DNA of 64,000 nt from Alphaproteobacteria bacterium (GCA_030425145.1 JAUHVK010000004.1:62001-126000), one strand, 5' to 3'; numbered from the stretch's first letter, positions 17,299 to 25,506 are shown. Made by a program: numbers and translations. The notes: generated by a model not told the origin, from the sequence alone.

Positions 17299-17361
17299 AG
17301 AATTTTATGGGCGCAACCGAGAATCTTCGTACGAAGATTCTCAGGCGACCCATAAAATTCT
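17299..17361. repeat. nested perfect inverted repeat with CGTACG core
   Basis: An outer 13-bp arm AGAATTTTATGGG (17299-17311) pairs exactly with CCCATAAAATTCT (17349-17361). Inside sits a perfect 24-bp palindrome (17319-17342), half GAGAATCTTCGT mirrored, centred on CGTACG. Short unpaired spacers (seven and six bases) separate the two. It lies in the convergent gap before the preA stop. No T-run follows, so it is not a simple intrinsic terminator. Confidence 0.85.
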
Positions 17362-17390
17362 ACTAAGCAGGTGCAGAAAACCGCCCCAAC

Positions 17391-18695
17391 TTACTCTGCC
17401 GCCTGCGCCGACGGGTTGTTCGGATGACTGGTCCAATCGCCATGCTCCGCCGCCACCGGACGTCCCGTGCGCTCGTCGATGGCACCGACCTCCAGCCGCT
17501 CCATCGTGATGCAATCCTCAACCGGGCACACATTGATACAGAGGTTGCAGGCCACGCATTCGTCATCTTTGACCGTGAACACACGATCCTCTGACATCGC
17601 AATCGCCTGGTGAGACGTGTCCTCGCAGGCCGCAAAACAGCGCCCGCAAGAGATACACAAGTCCTGATCAATCCGCGCCTTGGTCACATAATTCAGATTC
17701 AGATGCTGCCAATCACTGACATTCGGCACCGCCTTGCGGACCAGTTCACTGGTCGAGGTCATGCCTTTTTCGTCCATGTATTGCGACAGGCCGGAAATCA
17801 TCTCTTGCACGATCTTGAACCCATAGGTCATCGCCGCCGTACAGACCTGCACGTTGCCCGCTCCGAGCGCCATGAACTCGGCGGCGTCCTTCCATGTCGT
17901 CACGCCACCGATCCCGGAGATCGGCAGATTTGCCATTTCGGGCGTACGCGCGATCTCGGCCACCATGTTGAGCGCGATGGGCTTCACCGCTGGCCCGCAA
18001 TAGCCGCCATGCGCGCCTTTGCCGTCAATCGTCGGCTCCGGAGCAAAGAGGTCCAGATCGACCGAGGTGATGGAGTTGATCGTGTTGATCAGGCTCACCG
18101 CGTCAGCCCCGCCCGCATGCGCCGCCATCGCGGGTTTCCGGATGTCGGTGATGTTCGGCGTCAGCTTCACGATGCAGGGCATGCGGGTGTTCTGCTTCAC
18201 CCAGCGCGTCACCATCTCGATATATTCCGGCACCTGACCCACAGCGCTGCCCATGCCGCGTTCCGACATGCCGTGCGGACAGCCGAAATTCAGCTCAACC
18301 CCATCCGCGCCGGTTTCCTCGACCAGCGGCAGGATCGCCTTCCACGCGTCCTCGACGCAAGGCACCATGAGCGACACGACCATTGCGCGGTCGGGGTAGT
18401 CCCGCTTGACCGCCTTGATCTCGCGCAGGTTCACCTCCAAGGGCCGGTCAGTGATCAGCTCGATGTTGTTGAGGCCCAAAAGCCGCCGATCCGCTCCCCA
18501 GATCGCGCCATAGCGCGGCCCGTTGACGTTCACGATGGGTGGCCCCGCCTCGCCCAGCGTTTTCCAGACGACGCCACCCCATCCCGCCTCAAAGGCGCGG
18601 CGGACGTTGTATTCCTTGTCCGTCGGCGGCGCCGAGGCGAGCCAGAAAGGGTTCGGGCTTTTGATGCCCACGAAATCGGTTGTCAGGTCAGCCAT
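17391..18695 (-). CDS. preA: NAD-dependent dihydropyrimidine dehydrogenase, subunit PreA
   Basis: A 434-residue protein that reduces uracil or thymine to the dihydro form, the first step of the reductive pathway. Residues 1-310 form the FMN-binding TIM barrel (WGGVVWKTLG, VELNFGCPHGMSERGMG, KLTPNITDI, ISGIGGVTTW). The C-terminal part has two 4Fe-4S clusters (CISCGRCFAAC and CVACNLCINVCPVEDC). The ATG at 18695 has a GGGAGG site; a TTG two codons earlier is possible. It lies 16 bp after preT. In the active loop, GMGSAVGQ has Val where mammalian DPD has its catalytic Cys (ACGQ), as I recall is also true of E. coli PreA. Confidence 0.94.
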   Translation of the reverse strand: MADLTTDFVGIKSPNPFWLASAPPTDKEYNVRRAFEAGWGGVVWKTLGEAGPPIVNVNGPRYGAIWGADRRLLGLNNIELITDRPLEVNLREIKAVKRDYPDRAMVVSLMVPCVEDAWKAILPLVEETGADGVELNFGCPHGMSERGMGSAVGQVPEYIEMVTRWVKQNTRMPCIVKLTPNITDIRKPAMAAHAGGADAVSLINTINSITSVDLDLFAPEPTIDGKGAHGGYCGPAVKPIALNMVAEIARTPEMANLPISGIGGVTTWKDAAEFMALGAGNVQVCTAAMTYGFKIVQEMISGLSQYMDEKGMTSTSELVRKAVPNVSDWQHLNLNYVTKARIDQDLCISCGRCFAACEDTSHQAIAMSEDRVFTVKDDECVACNLCINVCPVEDCITMERLEVGAIDERTGRPVAAEHGDWTSHPNNPSAQAAE

Positions 18696-18711
18696 TCTCA
18701 ATCCTCCCGGA

Positions 18712-20037
18712 TCAGGCGCGCATCAGCGCGGCATGGATATCTTCGGCGGCATCGCGCCCTTCGGCCACTGCCGTCACGGTCAGGTCCTCCCCACCAGCGG
18801 CACAATCGCCCCCGGCCCAGACACCTTTGACCGAGGTCCGACCCGACCCGGTCACGGCGATCTTGCGACCATCCAGATCGGGCAGGTCCTCACCGGTCAG
18901 GGTCTGACCGATGGCCTTGAACACCTGATCGGCAGCAAGCCGGAAGGTCTGGCCGGTTGGCTTCAGTTCGTCGTCCGTGAATTCGAACTCGATCTCGCGC
19001 ACGGCCCCGTTGCCATGCACTGCAACAGGCGAGGCGTTGGTGATGATCCGCACGCCCTTGGCGGCGGCCAGTTCCTGCTCCCAGACCGAGGCATTCATCC
19101 GGTCGCGGCCCCGGCGATACACGATGGTCACACTCAAAGCGCCGAGCAACTTTGACTGCACCGCTGCGTCCACCGCCGTCATCCCACCGCCAATCACAAC
19201 CACGTCGCGGCCTACCGGAAGTGCGCTCAGATCAGAGGATTGCCGAAGGTCAGCGATAAAATCGACAGCATCAAGCACGCCCTCCTTCTCGGCGCCAGGT
19301 GCGGTTAGTGCGTTCACACCTCCAAGACCCATACCGAGAAACACTGCGTCATAGTCGGACTGGAGCTCCGCCATCGTCACATCGCGCCCCAGCGCCATGC
19401 TGTTGCGGATTTCGATCCCGCCGATCTGCAAAAGCCAGTCGACTTCACGTGCCGCGAAATCCTCTGTGCTCTTGTAAGCGGCGATGCCGTATTCATTGAG
19501 ACCACCAGCCTTGGGCCGCGCGTCGAACACCACAACGTCATGCCCATGCATTGCGAGACGATGGGCGCAGGCCAATCCTGCCGGACCGGCCCCGACAACG
19601 GCAATACGCTTGCCGGTCGAAGCCGCCCGGGAGAAAGGATGCACCCCTTGCGCCATCAGCGTGTCGGTCGCGTAGCGCTGCAAGCGGCCGATCTGAACCG
19701 GCTCACCTTCGGCAGTTTCGCGCACGCAGACTTCTTCGCAGAGCGTTTCGGTGGGGCAGACGCGGGCGCACATGCCACCCATGATGTTCTGCGCCAGAAT
19801 CGTCTTGGCCGCCGCTTCTGGTGTGCCGGTAGCGATCTGGCGGATGAAGAGCGGGATATCGATATCGGTGGGGCATGCCGTCATGCAGGGTGCATCGTGG
19901 CAGAAATAGCAACGATCCGCCGCCACCAAGGCCTCGTGATCACTCAGGGGCGCGTGCAGATCGGCAAAGCCCGCGCTAAGCGCATCGGCATCCAATCGGC
20001 CTGAAACAATCCCTTCTTTCAATGCTCTGGCGTCCAT
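18712..20037 (-). CDS. preT: NAD-dependent dihydropyrimidine dehydrogenase, subunit PreT
   Basis: A 441-residue GltD-like flavoprotein that passes electrons from NAD(P)H to PreA. N-terminal cysteine clusters (CYFCHDAPCMTACP and GGMCARVCPTETLCEEVC) bind two 4Fe-4S centres; the FAD Rossmann motif VVGAGPAGLACA (about 146-157) and a NAD site VVIGGGMTAVDAA (about 281-293) follow, then VWAGGDCAAGGEDL near the C-terminus. The ATG at 20037 has GGAG seven bases upstream. A 13-2-13 inverted repeat centred 64 bp upstream is the likely operator. It is the first gene of preT-preA. Confidence 0.94.
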   Translation of the reverse strand: MDARALKEGIVSGRLDADALSAGFADLHAPLSDHEALVAADRCYFCHDAPCMTACPTDIDIPLFIRQIATGTPEAAAKTILAQNIMGGMCARVCPTETLCEEVCVRETAEGEPVQIGRLQRYATDTLMAQGVHPFSRAASTGKRIAVVGAGPAGLACAHRLAMHGHDVVVFDARPKAGGLNEYGIAAYKSTEDFAAREVDWLLQIGGIEIRNSMALGRDVTMAELQSDYDAVFLGMGLGGVNALTAPGAEKEGVLDAVDFIADLRQSSDLSALPVGRDVVVIGGGMTAVDAAVQSKLLGALSVTIVYRRGRDRMNASVWEQELAAAKGVRIITNASPVAVHGNGAVREIEFEFTDDELKPTGQTFRLAADQVFKAIGQTLTGEDLPDLDGRKIAVTGSGRTSVKGVWAGGDCAAGGEDLTVTAVAEGRDAAEDIHAALMRA

Positions 20038-20087
20038 CTTCACACTCCGAAGTCAGCTTGAACAGTTGATGAACGGTCTCACGGGTC

Positions 20088-20115
20088 AAAAATTTTATCA
20101 ACTGGTAAAATTTTT
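20088..20115. promoter_or_regulatory. putative RutR-like operator upstream of preT
   Basis: A 7-2-7 core TTTATCAACTGGTAAA (20094-20109) sits in longer arms AAAAATTTTATCA/TGGTAAAATTTTT (20088-20100 and 20103-20115), 12 of 13 pairs. The core differs from the 16191 site by one arm base. The core begins 56 bp upstream of the preT start, almost the same offset as the other site. Confidence 0.65.
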
Positions 20116-20255
20116 AGAGATGCTCTTTTTGTCAAATGCTGCACTGCGGCGTTATGCGTTCAGGGCTTGGCGGGTATTCCAAAGCGGAGGTACTCAGCGC
20201 GATTTCAACGACTTAAATGACAGTGAGTAATCTTTGAGCAATGCAGAGGCATATC

Positions 20256-20471
20256 ATGGCACTGACACAGTCTTACCAAGGCGCAAAGCCCGGGTTCTTC
20301 TCCAGCCTGCTTGACGGCCTGACTCGCGGTGTGAGCCAGGTTGCGGAAGCAAACTCCCGTATCCACGAAGTCGAGCGGCTTCAGGCGATGTCCGACGAAG
20401 CGCTGGCTGCCAAAGGCATCCGCCGCGACGAAATCGTGCGCCACGTATTCCGGGACCTTTACTGGCTGTAA
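20256..20471 (+). CDS. DUF1127 (YjiS-like) protein
   Basis: A 71-residue protein. The C-terminal DUF1127 helix pair is visible: LQAMSDEALAAKGIRRDEIVRHVF (split here as 46-58 and 59-69), the RDEIVRHVFRD motif being typical of the family. The ATG at 20256 has AGAGG six bases upstream. Members have been linked to phosphate, arginine or stress adaptation in other alphaproteobacteria, but the molecular role is unclear. It is monocistronic and ends with a strong terminator. Confidence 0.85.
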   Translation: MALTQSYQGAKPGFFSSLLDGLTRGVSQVAEANSRIHEVERLQAMSDEALAAKGIRRDEIVRHVFRDLYWL

Positions 20472-20498
20472 TCGGTTCTTCCGAAAAGACTTGATGGA

Positions 20499-20529
20499 AA
20501 AAAGGCTGCACGCATCGTGCGGCCTTTTT
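20499..20529 (+). terminator. rho-independent terminator after DUF1127 gene
   Basis: Stem AAAAAGGCTGCACG against CGTGCGGCCTTTTT, with a CAT loop and a further CTTTTT tail. One G-T pair interrupts the stem. Confidence 0.9.
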
Positions 20530-20561
20530 CTTTTTCGGCATGGCATTTGCGGTCGAACAAG

Positions 20562-20589
20562 AAAAAAGCCGCCCCAGCGGGACGGCTTT
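20562..20589 (-). terminator. rho-independent terminator of rpsD
   Basis: Read on the minus strand: AAAGCCGTCCC-gct-GGGGCGGCTTT followed by a T-run; one mismatched pair in an 11-bp stem. It begins about 55 bases after the rpsD stop. Confidence 0.9.
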
Positions 20590-20614
20590 GAAACGTACGG
20601 ACCGAGAGGTCGAA

Positions 20615-20635
20615 GCGTACGGTCGACCCGTACGC
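20615..20635. repeat. CGTACGG inverted repeat downstream of rpsD
   Basis: GCGTACGG-tcgac-CCGTACGC, an 8-bp perfect stem with five-base loop; another CGTACGG copy lies at 20594. It is located between the rpsD stop and its terminator. It shares the CGTACG core with other palindromes in this window. Confidence 0.6.
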
Positions 20636-20644
20636 CTGCCCAGA

Positions 20645-21265
20645 TTAGTTCTGAGCGTAGTATTCGATGACGAGGTTCGGTTCCATCATCACCGGGTAGG
20701 GCACATCGCTGAGACCCGGAGTGCGGACGAAGGTCGCCTTCATCTTGGAGTGATCGGCTTCGATGTAATCGGGCACATCACGCTCGGGCAGCTGAGTTGC
20801 CTCAAGAACGACTGCGATCTGCTTGGACTTGTCGCGGACCTCGATCACGTCGCCTTCTTTGACGCGGTAAGACGCGATGTTCACGCGCTGACCGTTCACC
20901 GTAACGTGGCCGTGGTTCACGAACTGACGAGCAGCGAAGATCGTCGGAACGAACTTGGCGCGGTAGACAACCGCGTCCAGACGGCGCTCGAGCAGACCGA
21001 TCAGCTGTTCGCCGGTGTCACCGCGCAGACGCTCTGCTTCGGCGAAGATGCGGCGGAACTGCTTTTCCGTCAGGTCGCCGTAGTAGCCCTTGAGCTTCTG
21101 CTTGGCGCGCAGCTGCAGACCGAAGTCGGACATCTTGCCCTTGCGGCGCTGACCGTGCTGGCCCGGACCGTATTCACGGCGGTTGACGGGGGATTTCGGA
21201 CGACCCCAGATGTTTTCACCCATCCGTCGGTCAATTTTGTACTTGGCAGACGTGCGTTTGGTCAC
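20645..21265 (-). CDS. rpsD: 30S ribosomal protein S4
   Basis: A 206-residue primary 16S rRNA-binding protein of the small subunit, exactly the usual length. The N-terminal S4 part contains [13 protein letters not shown] and the S4 RNA-binding domain follows (about 95-160: [33 protein letters not shown]). The GTG at 21265 is chosen because the protein then begins [20 protein letters not shown] as expected and AAGGAGA lies six bases upstream; the longer open frame upstream is untranslated leader. Confidence 0.97.
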   Translation of the reverse strand: MTKRTSAKYKIDRRMGENIWGRPKSPVNRREYGPGQHGQRRKGKMSDFGLQLRAKQKLKGYYGDLTEKQFRRIFAEAERLRGDTGEQLIGLLERRLDAVVYRAKFVPTIFAARQFVNHGHVTVNGQRVNIASYRVKEGDVIEVRDKSKQIAVVLEATQLPERDVPDYIEADHSKMKATFVRTPGLSDVPYPVMMEPNLVIEYYAQN

Positions 21266-21492
21266 GGCTGATCTCCTTCTTGGTACGACGCCCACATGGG
21301 CGACTATGAAGGGCGTTGTCCTCTTGGGATTGAAACCCATGACAGGCATCCCCTTGCGGGGGCCACCAACACCAATGAAGCCGCGCTTATACGGTGGTCC
21401 GTCACAGAGTCAACAGACGAATTCTGCACCCGCATTAAGCCTTGTTTAAGACGGATGCCCCAGGCTGCCCACACCAAAGAAATGAGGGTTAC

Positions 21493-22320
21493 ATGCCGCA
21501 TCGTGCCGTTCGTAAGACACTTGGTCCGTCACCATTGGATGCGGCGGCCCAGACGCGGGATCAGAACATCCTTGTCATCGTCGAAGACGCGATCCGCCAC
21601 CGTGAGGTGCGGCTGGCATTTCAACCCGTTGTGCAGGCGCAGCAACAGGCACACACCGCGTTTTACGAAGGCTTGATCCGCGTTGTCGATCCGACGGGTC
21701 GTATCATTCCTGCTGGTCAGTTCATCGACATCATAGAAGAGCGCGAAAGCGGGCGGCTTCTGGATTGTCTGGCGTTGGAGCATGGGTTGCGTACTCTGGC
21801 GCAGAATCCGGGCATAAGACTGGCGATCAATCTGTCAGCCCGGTCAATCGGGTATCCGAAATGGCGCAAGGTCTTGGAACGCGGCATGTCGCGGGACCCG
21901 TCGGCGGCAGAGCGGCTGATTCTCGAAATCACCGAAGCCTCGACAATGCGTGTCCCCGAACTGGTGGTGCAGGCAATGCGCGACCTGCAGCGCCTTGGCA
22001 TCAGTTTTGCGCTGGACGATTTCGGCGCGGGCTACACTGCCTTGCGTTATCTGAGGGAATTCCAGTTCGACATCCTCAAGATCGACGGTCAGTTCATCCG
22101 GGGCATTGCAACCGATGCGGACAACCAAGTTCTGACACGCGCCATTCTCGCGATTTCCCAGCAGTTCGACATGTTCACAGTGGCGGAATTCGTCGAATCC
22201 GCAGCGGATGCGCAAACGCTGGCGCACCTTGGTGTCGACTTCCTTCAGGGCTATTATTTCGGAGCTCCGACGGTCGATCCACAGTGGCGTACGATCGAGG
22301 CCAGCCATATCGTTCACTGA
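21493..22320 (+). CDS. EAL-domain cyclic-di-GMP phosphodiesterase, stand-alone
   Basis: A 275-residue protein made almost entirely of one EAL domain (about 30-265), which hydrolyses c-di-GMP. The catalytic set appears complete: YEGLIR (EAL motif, here EGL), INLSARS (Asn), LEITE (Glu), ALDDFGAGY (DDFG), LKIDGQFI (Lys), VAEFVE (Glu) and LQGYYFG. No sensor, GGDEF or membrane segment is present, so control must be from partners or expression. The ATG at 21493 has GAGGG upstream; an upstream in-frame TTG lacks one. Confidence 0.9.
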   Translation: MPHRAVRKTLGPSPLDAAAQTRDQNILVIVEDAIRHREVRLAFQPVVQAQQQAHTAFYEGLIRVVDPTGRIIPAGQFIDIIEERESGRLLDCLALEHGLRTLAQNPGIRLAINLSARSIGYPKWRKVLERGMSRDPSAAERLILEITEASTMRVPELVVQAMRDLQRLGISFALDDFGAGYTALRYLREFQFDILKIDGQFIRGIATDADNQVLTRAILAISQQFDMFTVAEFVESAADAQTLAHLGVDFLQGYYFGAPTVDPQWRTIEASHIVH

Positions 22321-22353
22321 CACAGCGTCAGGGCCCGCCATGACGCAGCGTCA
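22318..22353. promoter_or_regulatory. twin TGACGC-type palindromes upstream of phaA
   Basis: TGACACAGCGTCA (22318-22330, one mismatch) and TGACGCAGCGTCA (22341-22353, perfect 6-1-6), with centres 23 bp apart, about two helical turns. Both are followed by CCGCCATG. They begin at the end of the EAL gene, about 160 bp upstream of phaA. A tandem operator is possible; no regulator is identified. Confidence 0.35.
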
Positions 22354-22510
22354 ATTCCGCCATGCACAAAAGCCCTGAGACACCCTGTCCGGTATGCGAC
22401 GGTCTACCATTCCGTTAGGAGGTCGCTAGAACAGGTCTGGGGCCGTGGTCGCAAATCCGCGATAATCACCATGGAATCACATCTGGACCATGACCTTGGT
22501 GGAGGAACAA

Positions 22511-23686
22511 ATGACCAACGTCGTTATCGCATCCGCCGCACGGACAGCCGTTGGCTCGTTCGGCGGTTCTTTCGCAAACACTCCCGCACATGATCTTGGC
22601 GCTGCCGTCCTGAATGCACTGGTCGAACGCGCAGGCATCGAGAAAGAGGCCGTGTCCGAGACTATTCTCGGTCAGGTTCTCACCGCGGCACAGGGCCAGA
22701 ACCCGGCGCGTCAGGCACACATCAATGCCGGTCTGCCGCAGGAAAGCGCAGCCTGGGGCATCAACCAGGTCTGTGGCTCGGGCCTCCGCGCCGTTGCGCT
22801 GGGCGCACAGCACATCATGCTGGGCGATGCCGATGTGGTTTGCGCCGGTGGTCAGGAAAACATGACGCTCTCCCCCCACGCCGCGCATCTGCGCGCCGGC
22901 CACAAGATGGGCGATGTCAAATATATCGACACGATGATCCGCGACGGTCTCTGGGATGCGTTCAACGGCTACCACATGGGTCAGACCGCTGAGAACGTCG
23001 CCGAGAAGTGGCAGATCAGCCGCGAACAGCAGGACGAATTCGCTGTGGCGTCGCAGAACAAGGCCGAAGCTGCACAGAAGGCAGGCAAGTTCGACGACGA
23101 GGTGATCGCGTTCACCATCAGGACTCGCAAAGGCGACATCGTGGTCGACAAGGATGAATACATCCGCCACGGCGCAACCATCGATGCGATGCAGAAACTG
23201 CGTCCCGCCTTCACCAAAGACGGGTCGGTTACAGCAGCCAACGCATCGGGTCTGAACGACGGCGCCGCCGGCGTTCTGCTGATGAGCGAAGAAAACGCAG
23301 CCAAGCGCGGCATCACACCGATGGCCCGCATCGCGTCATACGCGACAGCCGGTCTCGACCCGTCGATCATGGGCGTTGGCCCGATCCACGCGTCGCGCAA
23401 GGCGCTGGAAAAAGCTGGCTGGTCGGTTGGCGATCTCGATCTCGTCGAAGCCAACGAAGCGTTTGCGGCTCAGGCCTGCGCCGTGAACAAGGACATGGGC
23501 TGGGATCCGGCGATCGTGAACGTGAACGGCGGCGCAATTGCCATCGGTCACCCGATCGGCGCCTCCGGTGCTCGTGTTCTGAACACGCTGCTGTTCGAAA
23601 TGCAGCGCCGTGACGCCAAGAAGGGTCTGGCGACCCTCTGCATCGGCGGCGGCATGGGCGTGGCTCTCTGCGTAGAGCGCGGCTGA
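22511..23686 (+). CDS. phaA: acetyl-CoA acetyltransferase (beta-ketothiolase)
   Basis: A 391-residue thiolase that condenses two acetyl-CoA to acetoacetyl-CoA for PHB synthesis, or runs in reverse. The acylated Cys88 is in [11 protein letters not shown]; the [10 protein letters not shown] His and the C-terminal Cys in [10 protein letters not shown] complete the site. The ATG at 22511 has GGAGGAAC upstream. It is followed by its own terminator and then phaB, so the two genes are adjacent but separately terminated. Confidence 0.95.
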   Translation: MTNVVIASAARTAVGSFGGSFANTPAHDLGAAVLNALVERAGIEKEAVSETILGQVLTAAQGQNPARQAHINAGLPQESAAWGINQVCGSGLRAVALGAQHIMLGDADVVCAGGQENMTLSPHAAHLRAGHKMGDVKYIDTMIRDGLWDAFNGYHMGQTAENVAEKWQISREQQDEFAVASQNKAEAAQKAGKFDDEVIAFTIRTRKGDIVVDKDEYIRHGATIDAMQKLRPAFTKDGSVTAANASGLNDGAAGVLLMSEENAAKRGITPMARIASYATAGLDPSIMGVGPIHASRKALEKAGWSVGDLDLVEANEAFAAQACAVNKDMGWDPAIVNVNGGAIAIGHPIGASGARVLNTLLFEMQRRDAKKGLATLCIGGGMGVALCVERG

Positions 23687-23711
23687 CCCCGAAGCGATTG
23701 ACCGAATATCA

Positions 23712-23735
23712 GGGGCGCCGCGTGCGCCCCTTTTT
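23712..23735 (+). terminator. rho-independent terminator after phaA
   Basis: GGGGCGC stem paired with GCGCCCC, short loop, followed by TTTTT. Confidence 0.85.
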
Positions 23736-23766
23736 CGTAGTCACACCTGAGAAGCCACTTCCTCCA

Positions 23767-23781
23767 CGCAATAATATTGCG
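23767..23781. promoter_or_regulatory. palindrome in the phaB promoter region
   Basis: CGCAATAATATTGCG, perfect 7-1-7 arms in an AT-rich stretch 61 bp before the phaB start. A repressor such as PhaR is a reasonable candidate, as PhaR sites in related bacteria are TGC-rich. This is inference. Confidence 0.4.
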
Positions 23782-23841
23782 CATTTAAATATCAGAGTAT
23801 AACAACCTTTCGAAGCCAGACCACCCAAGAGGAGACTCCCC

Positions 23842-24564
23842 ATGGCACGTGTAGCACTCGTCACCGGCGGCAGCCGCGGCATCGGCGAAGCCATTTCCAA
23901 AGCACTCAAAGCTGAAGGCTATGAAGTCGCAGCCACCTATGCAGGCAACGATGAAAAGGCCGCAGCATTCACTGCAGAGACCGGCATCAAGACCTACAAA
24001 TGGAACGTGGCCGACTACGAGTCGTCCAAGGCAGGTATCGCTCAGGTCGAAGCCGATCTCGGCCCGATCGACGTGGTTGTCGCAAACGCGGGCATCACCC
24101 GTGACGCGCCGTTCCACAAGATGACCCCCGAGGCGTGGAAAGAAGTGGTCGACACCAACCTGACCGGCGTGTTCAACACCGTACACCCCGTCTGGCCCGG
24201 CATGCGCGAGCGCAAGTTCGGCCGCGTGATCGTCATTTCCTCGATCAACGGTCAGAAAGGTCAGTTCGGCCAGGTGAACTATGCCGCGACCAAGGCGGGC
24301 GATCTGGGCATCGTCAAGTCGCTGGCACAGGAAGGCGCGCGCGCTGGCATCACCGCAAACGCGATCTGCCCGGGCTACATCGCCACCGAGATGGTCATGG
24401 CGATCCCCGAAGAGGTGCGCCAGAAAATCGTTGCGGGCATCCCGGCTGGCCGTCTGGGCGAGCCCGAGGAAATCGCACGCTGCGTGGTGTTCCTTGCCTC
24501 CGAGCAGTCGGGCTTCATCAACGGCTCGACCATCTCGGCCAACGGCGCGCAGTTCTTCGTCTGA
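23842..24564 (+). CDS. phaB: acetoacetyl-CoA reductase
   Basis: A 240-residue short-chain dehydrogenase that reduces acetoacetyl-CoA to (R)-3-hydroxybutyryl-CoA with NADPH. Visible are the cofactor motif TGGSRGIG (8-15), NAG (82-84), the catalytic Ser134, Tyr147 and Lys151 (NYAATKAG), and the ICPGYIATEM loop. Length and the FGQVNYAATKAG context fit PhaB rather than FabG. The start has GAGGAG upstream. No PHB synthase or phasin is in the window. Confidence 0.94.
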   Translation: MARVALVTGGSRGIGEAISKALKAEGYEVAATYAGNDEKAAAFTAETGIKTYKWNVADYESSKAGIAQVEADLGPIDVVVANAGITRDAPFHKMTPEAWKEVVDTNLTGVFNTVHPVWPGMRERKFGRVIVISSINGQKGQFGQVNYAATKAGDLGIVKSLAQEGARAGITANAICPGYIATEMVMAIPEEVRQKIVAGIPAGRLGEPEEIARCVVFLASEQSGFINGSTISANGAQFFV

Positions 24565-24585
24565 ACCACACCCAAGGTTTTCGGA

Positions 24586-24613
24586 AAGGCCCGCCCGTTC
24601 GGCGGGCCTTTTC
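24586..24613 (+). terminator. rho-independent terminator after phaB
   Basis: AAAGGCCCGCC-cgtt-GGCGGGCCTTTT, a near-perfect stem followed by CTTTTT. Confidence 0.92.
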
Positions 24614-24642
24614 TTTTTGTCCGGCGCGGTCTAGCGGAAGAC

Positions 24643-25506
24643 ATGACCCGCACCGCTGCCACCGCCATCGGATTTGTCGCCGTCCTGCTTTGGGCGCTTC
24701 TCGCATTGTTCACTGCCGGATCGGCCCCGGTGCCTCCCTTCCTGCTGAACGCATTGACCTTTGGCATCGGCGGCGCGGTGGGGGTGATCTGGGTCCTGGC
24801 GCGCGGGCGGCTTTCGATCTTGGCTCAGGTGCCCTGGACCGTCTACGCGTTTGGGACAGCGGGTCTCTTCGGCTATCACGCGCTCTATTACTCGGCCCTG
24901 CGATTGGCGCCACCCGCAGAGGCGGGGTTGATCGCCTATCTCTGGCCTTTGTTCATTGTGCTCTTTTCCGGGCTTCTTCCCGGAGAGAGGCTGCGCGCGG
25001 GGCATATCGTCGGCGCGCTGGTGTCCTTTGCAGGGGCGGCGCTGATCGTGCTGCGCAACGGGTTCAGTTTCGACGCTGCCGCCACGCCGGGCCTGATCCT
25101 TGCCGGATTCTGCGCGCTGACCTGGAGCAGCTATTCGGTGCTGTCCCGTCGTCTTGGCACCACCCCCACCGAAGCGGTCGCGGTGTTCTGCGTGCTGACG
25201 GCGTTGCTGTCGGTGCCTGCGCATATGGCGTTCGAAACAACCGTCTGGCCCGAAAGCGGTTTTGGCTGGCTGTCGGTGGTGGCTCTGGGCCTTGGCCCTG
25301 TGGGGCTGGCATTTTACGTCTGGGACATTGGCGTCAAGAAGGGCGACATTCAGGTTTTGGGCGTCGCCAGCTATGCTGCGCCTCTCTTGTCTACGTTGGT
25401 CCTGATTGTGGCGGGCTTTGCCGTTTCTTCATGGCAGTTGGTGGCTGCGGCGGTGCTGATCACCATCGGTGCGGGGATTGCAGCCTTGGCGTCCCGCCAC
25501 GTTTAA
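24643..25506 (+). CDS. EamA-family (DMT) transporter
   Basis: A 287-residue polytopic protein with ten predicted TM helices in two EamA repeats (about 5-125 and 140-280). YLWPLFIVLFSGLLPGERL closes the first repeat and the second ends in a glycine-rich helix (TIGAGIAAL). The pattern, with YYSALRLAPPAEAGLIAYLWP, resembles YddG-like aromatic amino acid exporters, but substrate cannot be read. It is alone on its transcript, 78 bp after phaB and behind that gene's terminator. Confidence 0.85.
   Translation: MTRTAATAIGFVAVLLWALLALFTAGSAPVPPFLLNALTFGIGGAVGVIWVLARGRLSILAQVPWTVYAFGTAGLFGYHALYYSALRLAPPAEAGLIAYLWPLFIVLFSGLLPGERLRAGHIVGALVSFAGAALIVLRNGFSFDAAATPGLILAGFCALTWSSYSVLSRRLGTTPTEAVAVFCVLTALLSVPAHMAFETTVWPESGFGWLSVVALGLGPVGLAFYVWDIGVKKGDIQVLGVASYAAPLLSTLVLIVAGFAVSSWQLVAAAVLITIGAGIAALASRHV

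Noticed and set aside
17610-18830. Plus-strand frame opposite preA
   Set aside because: His/Arg-rich shadow of a gene with complete ferredoxin motifs.
22321-22365. Short CRISPR-like repeat from the two CAGCGTCA...CCGCCATG units
   Set aside because: Only two units with an indel between them and no spacers or cas genes.
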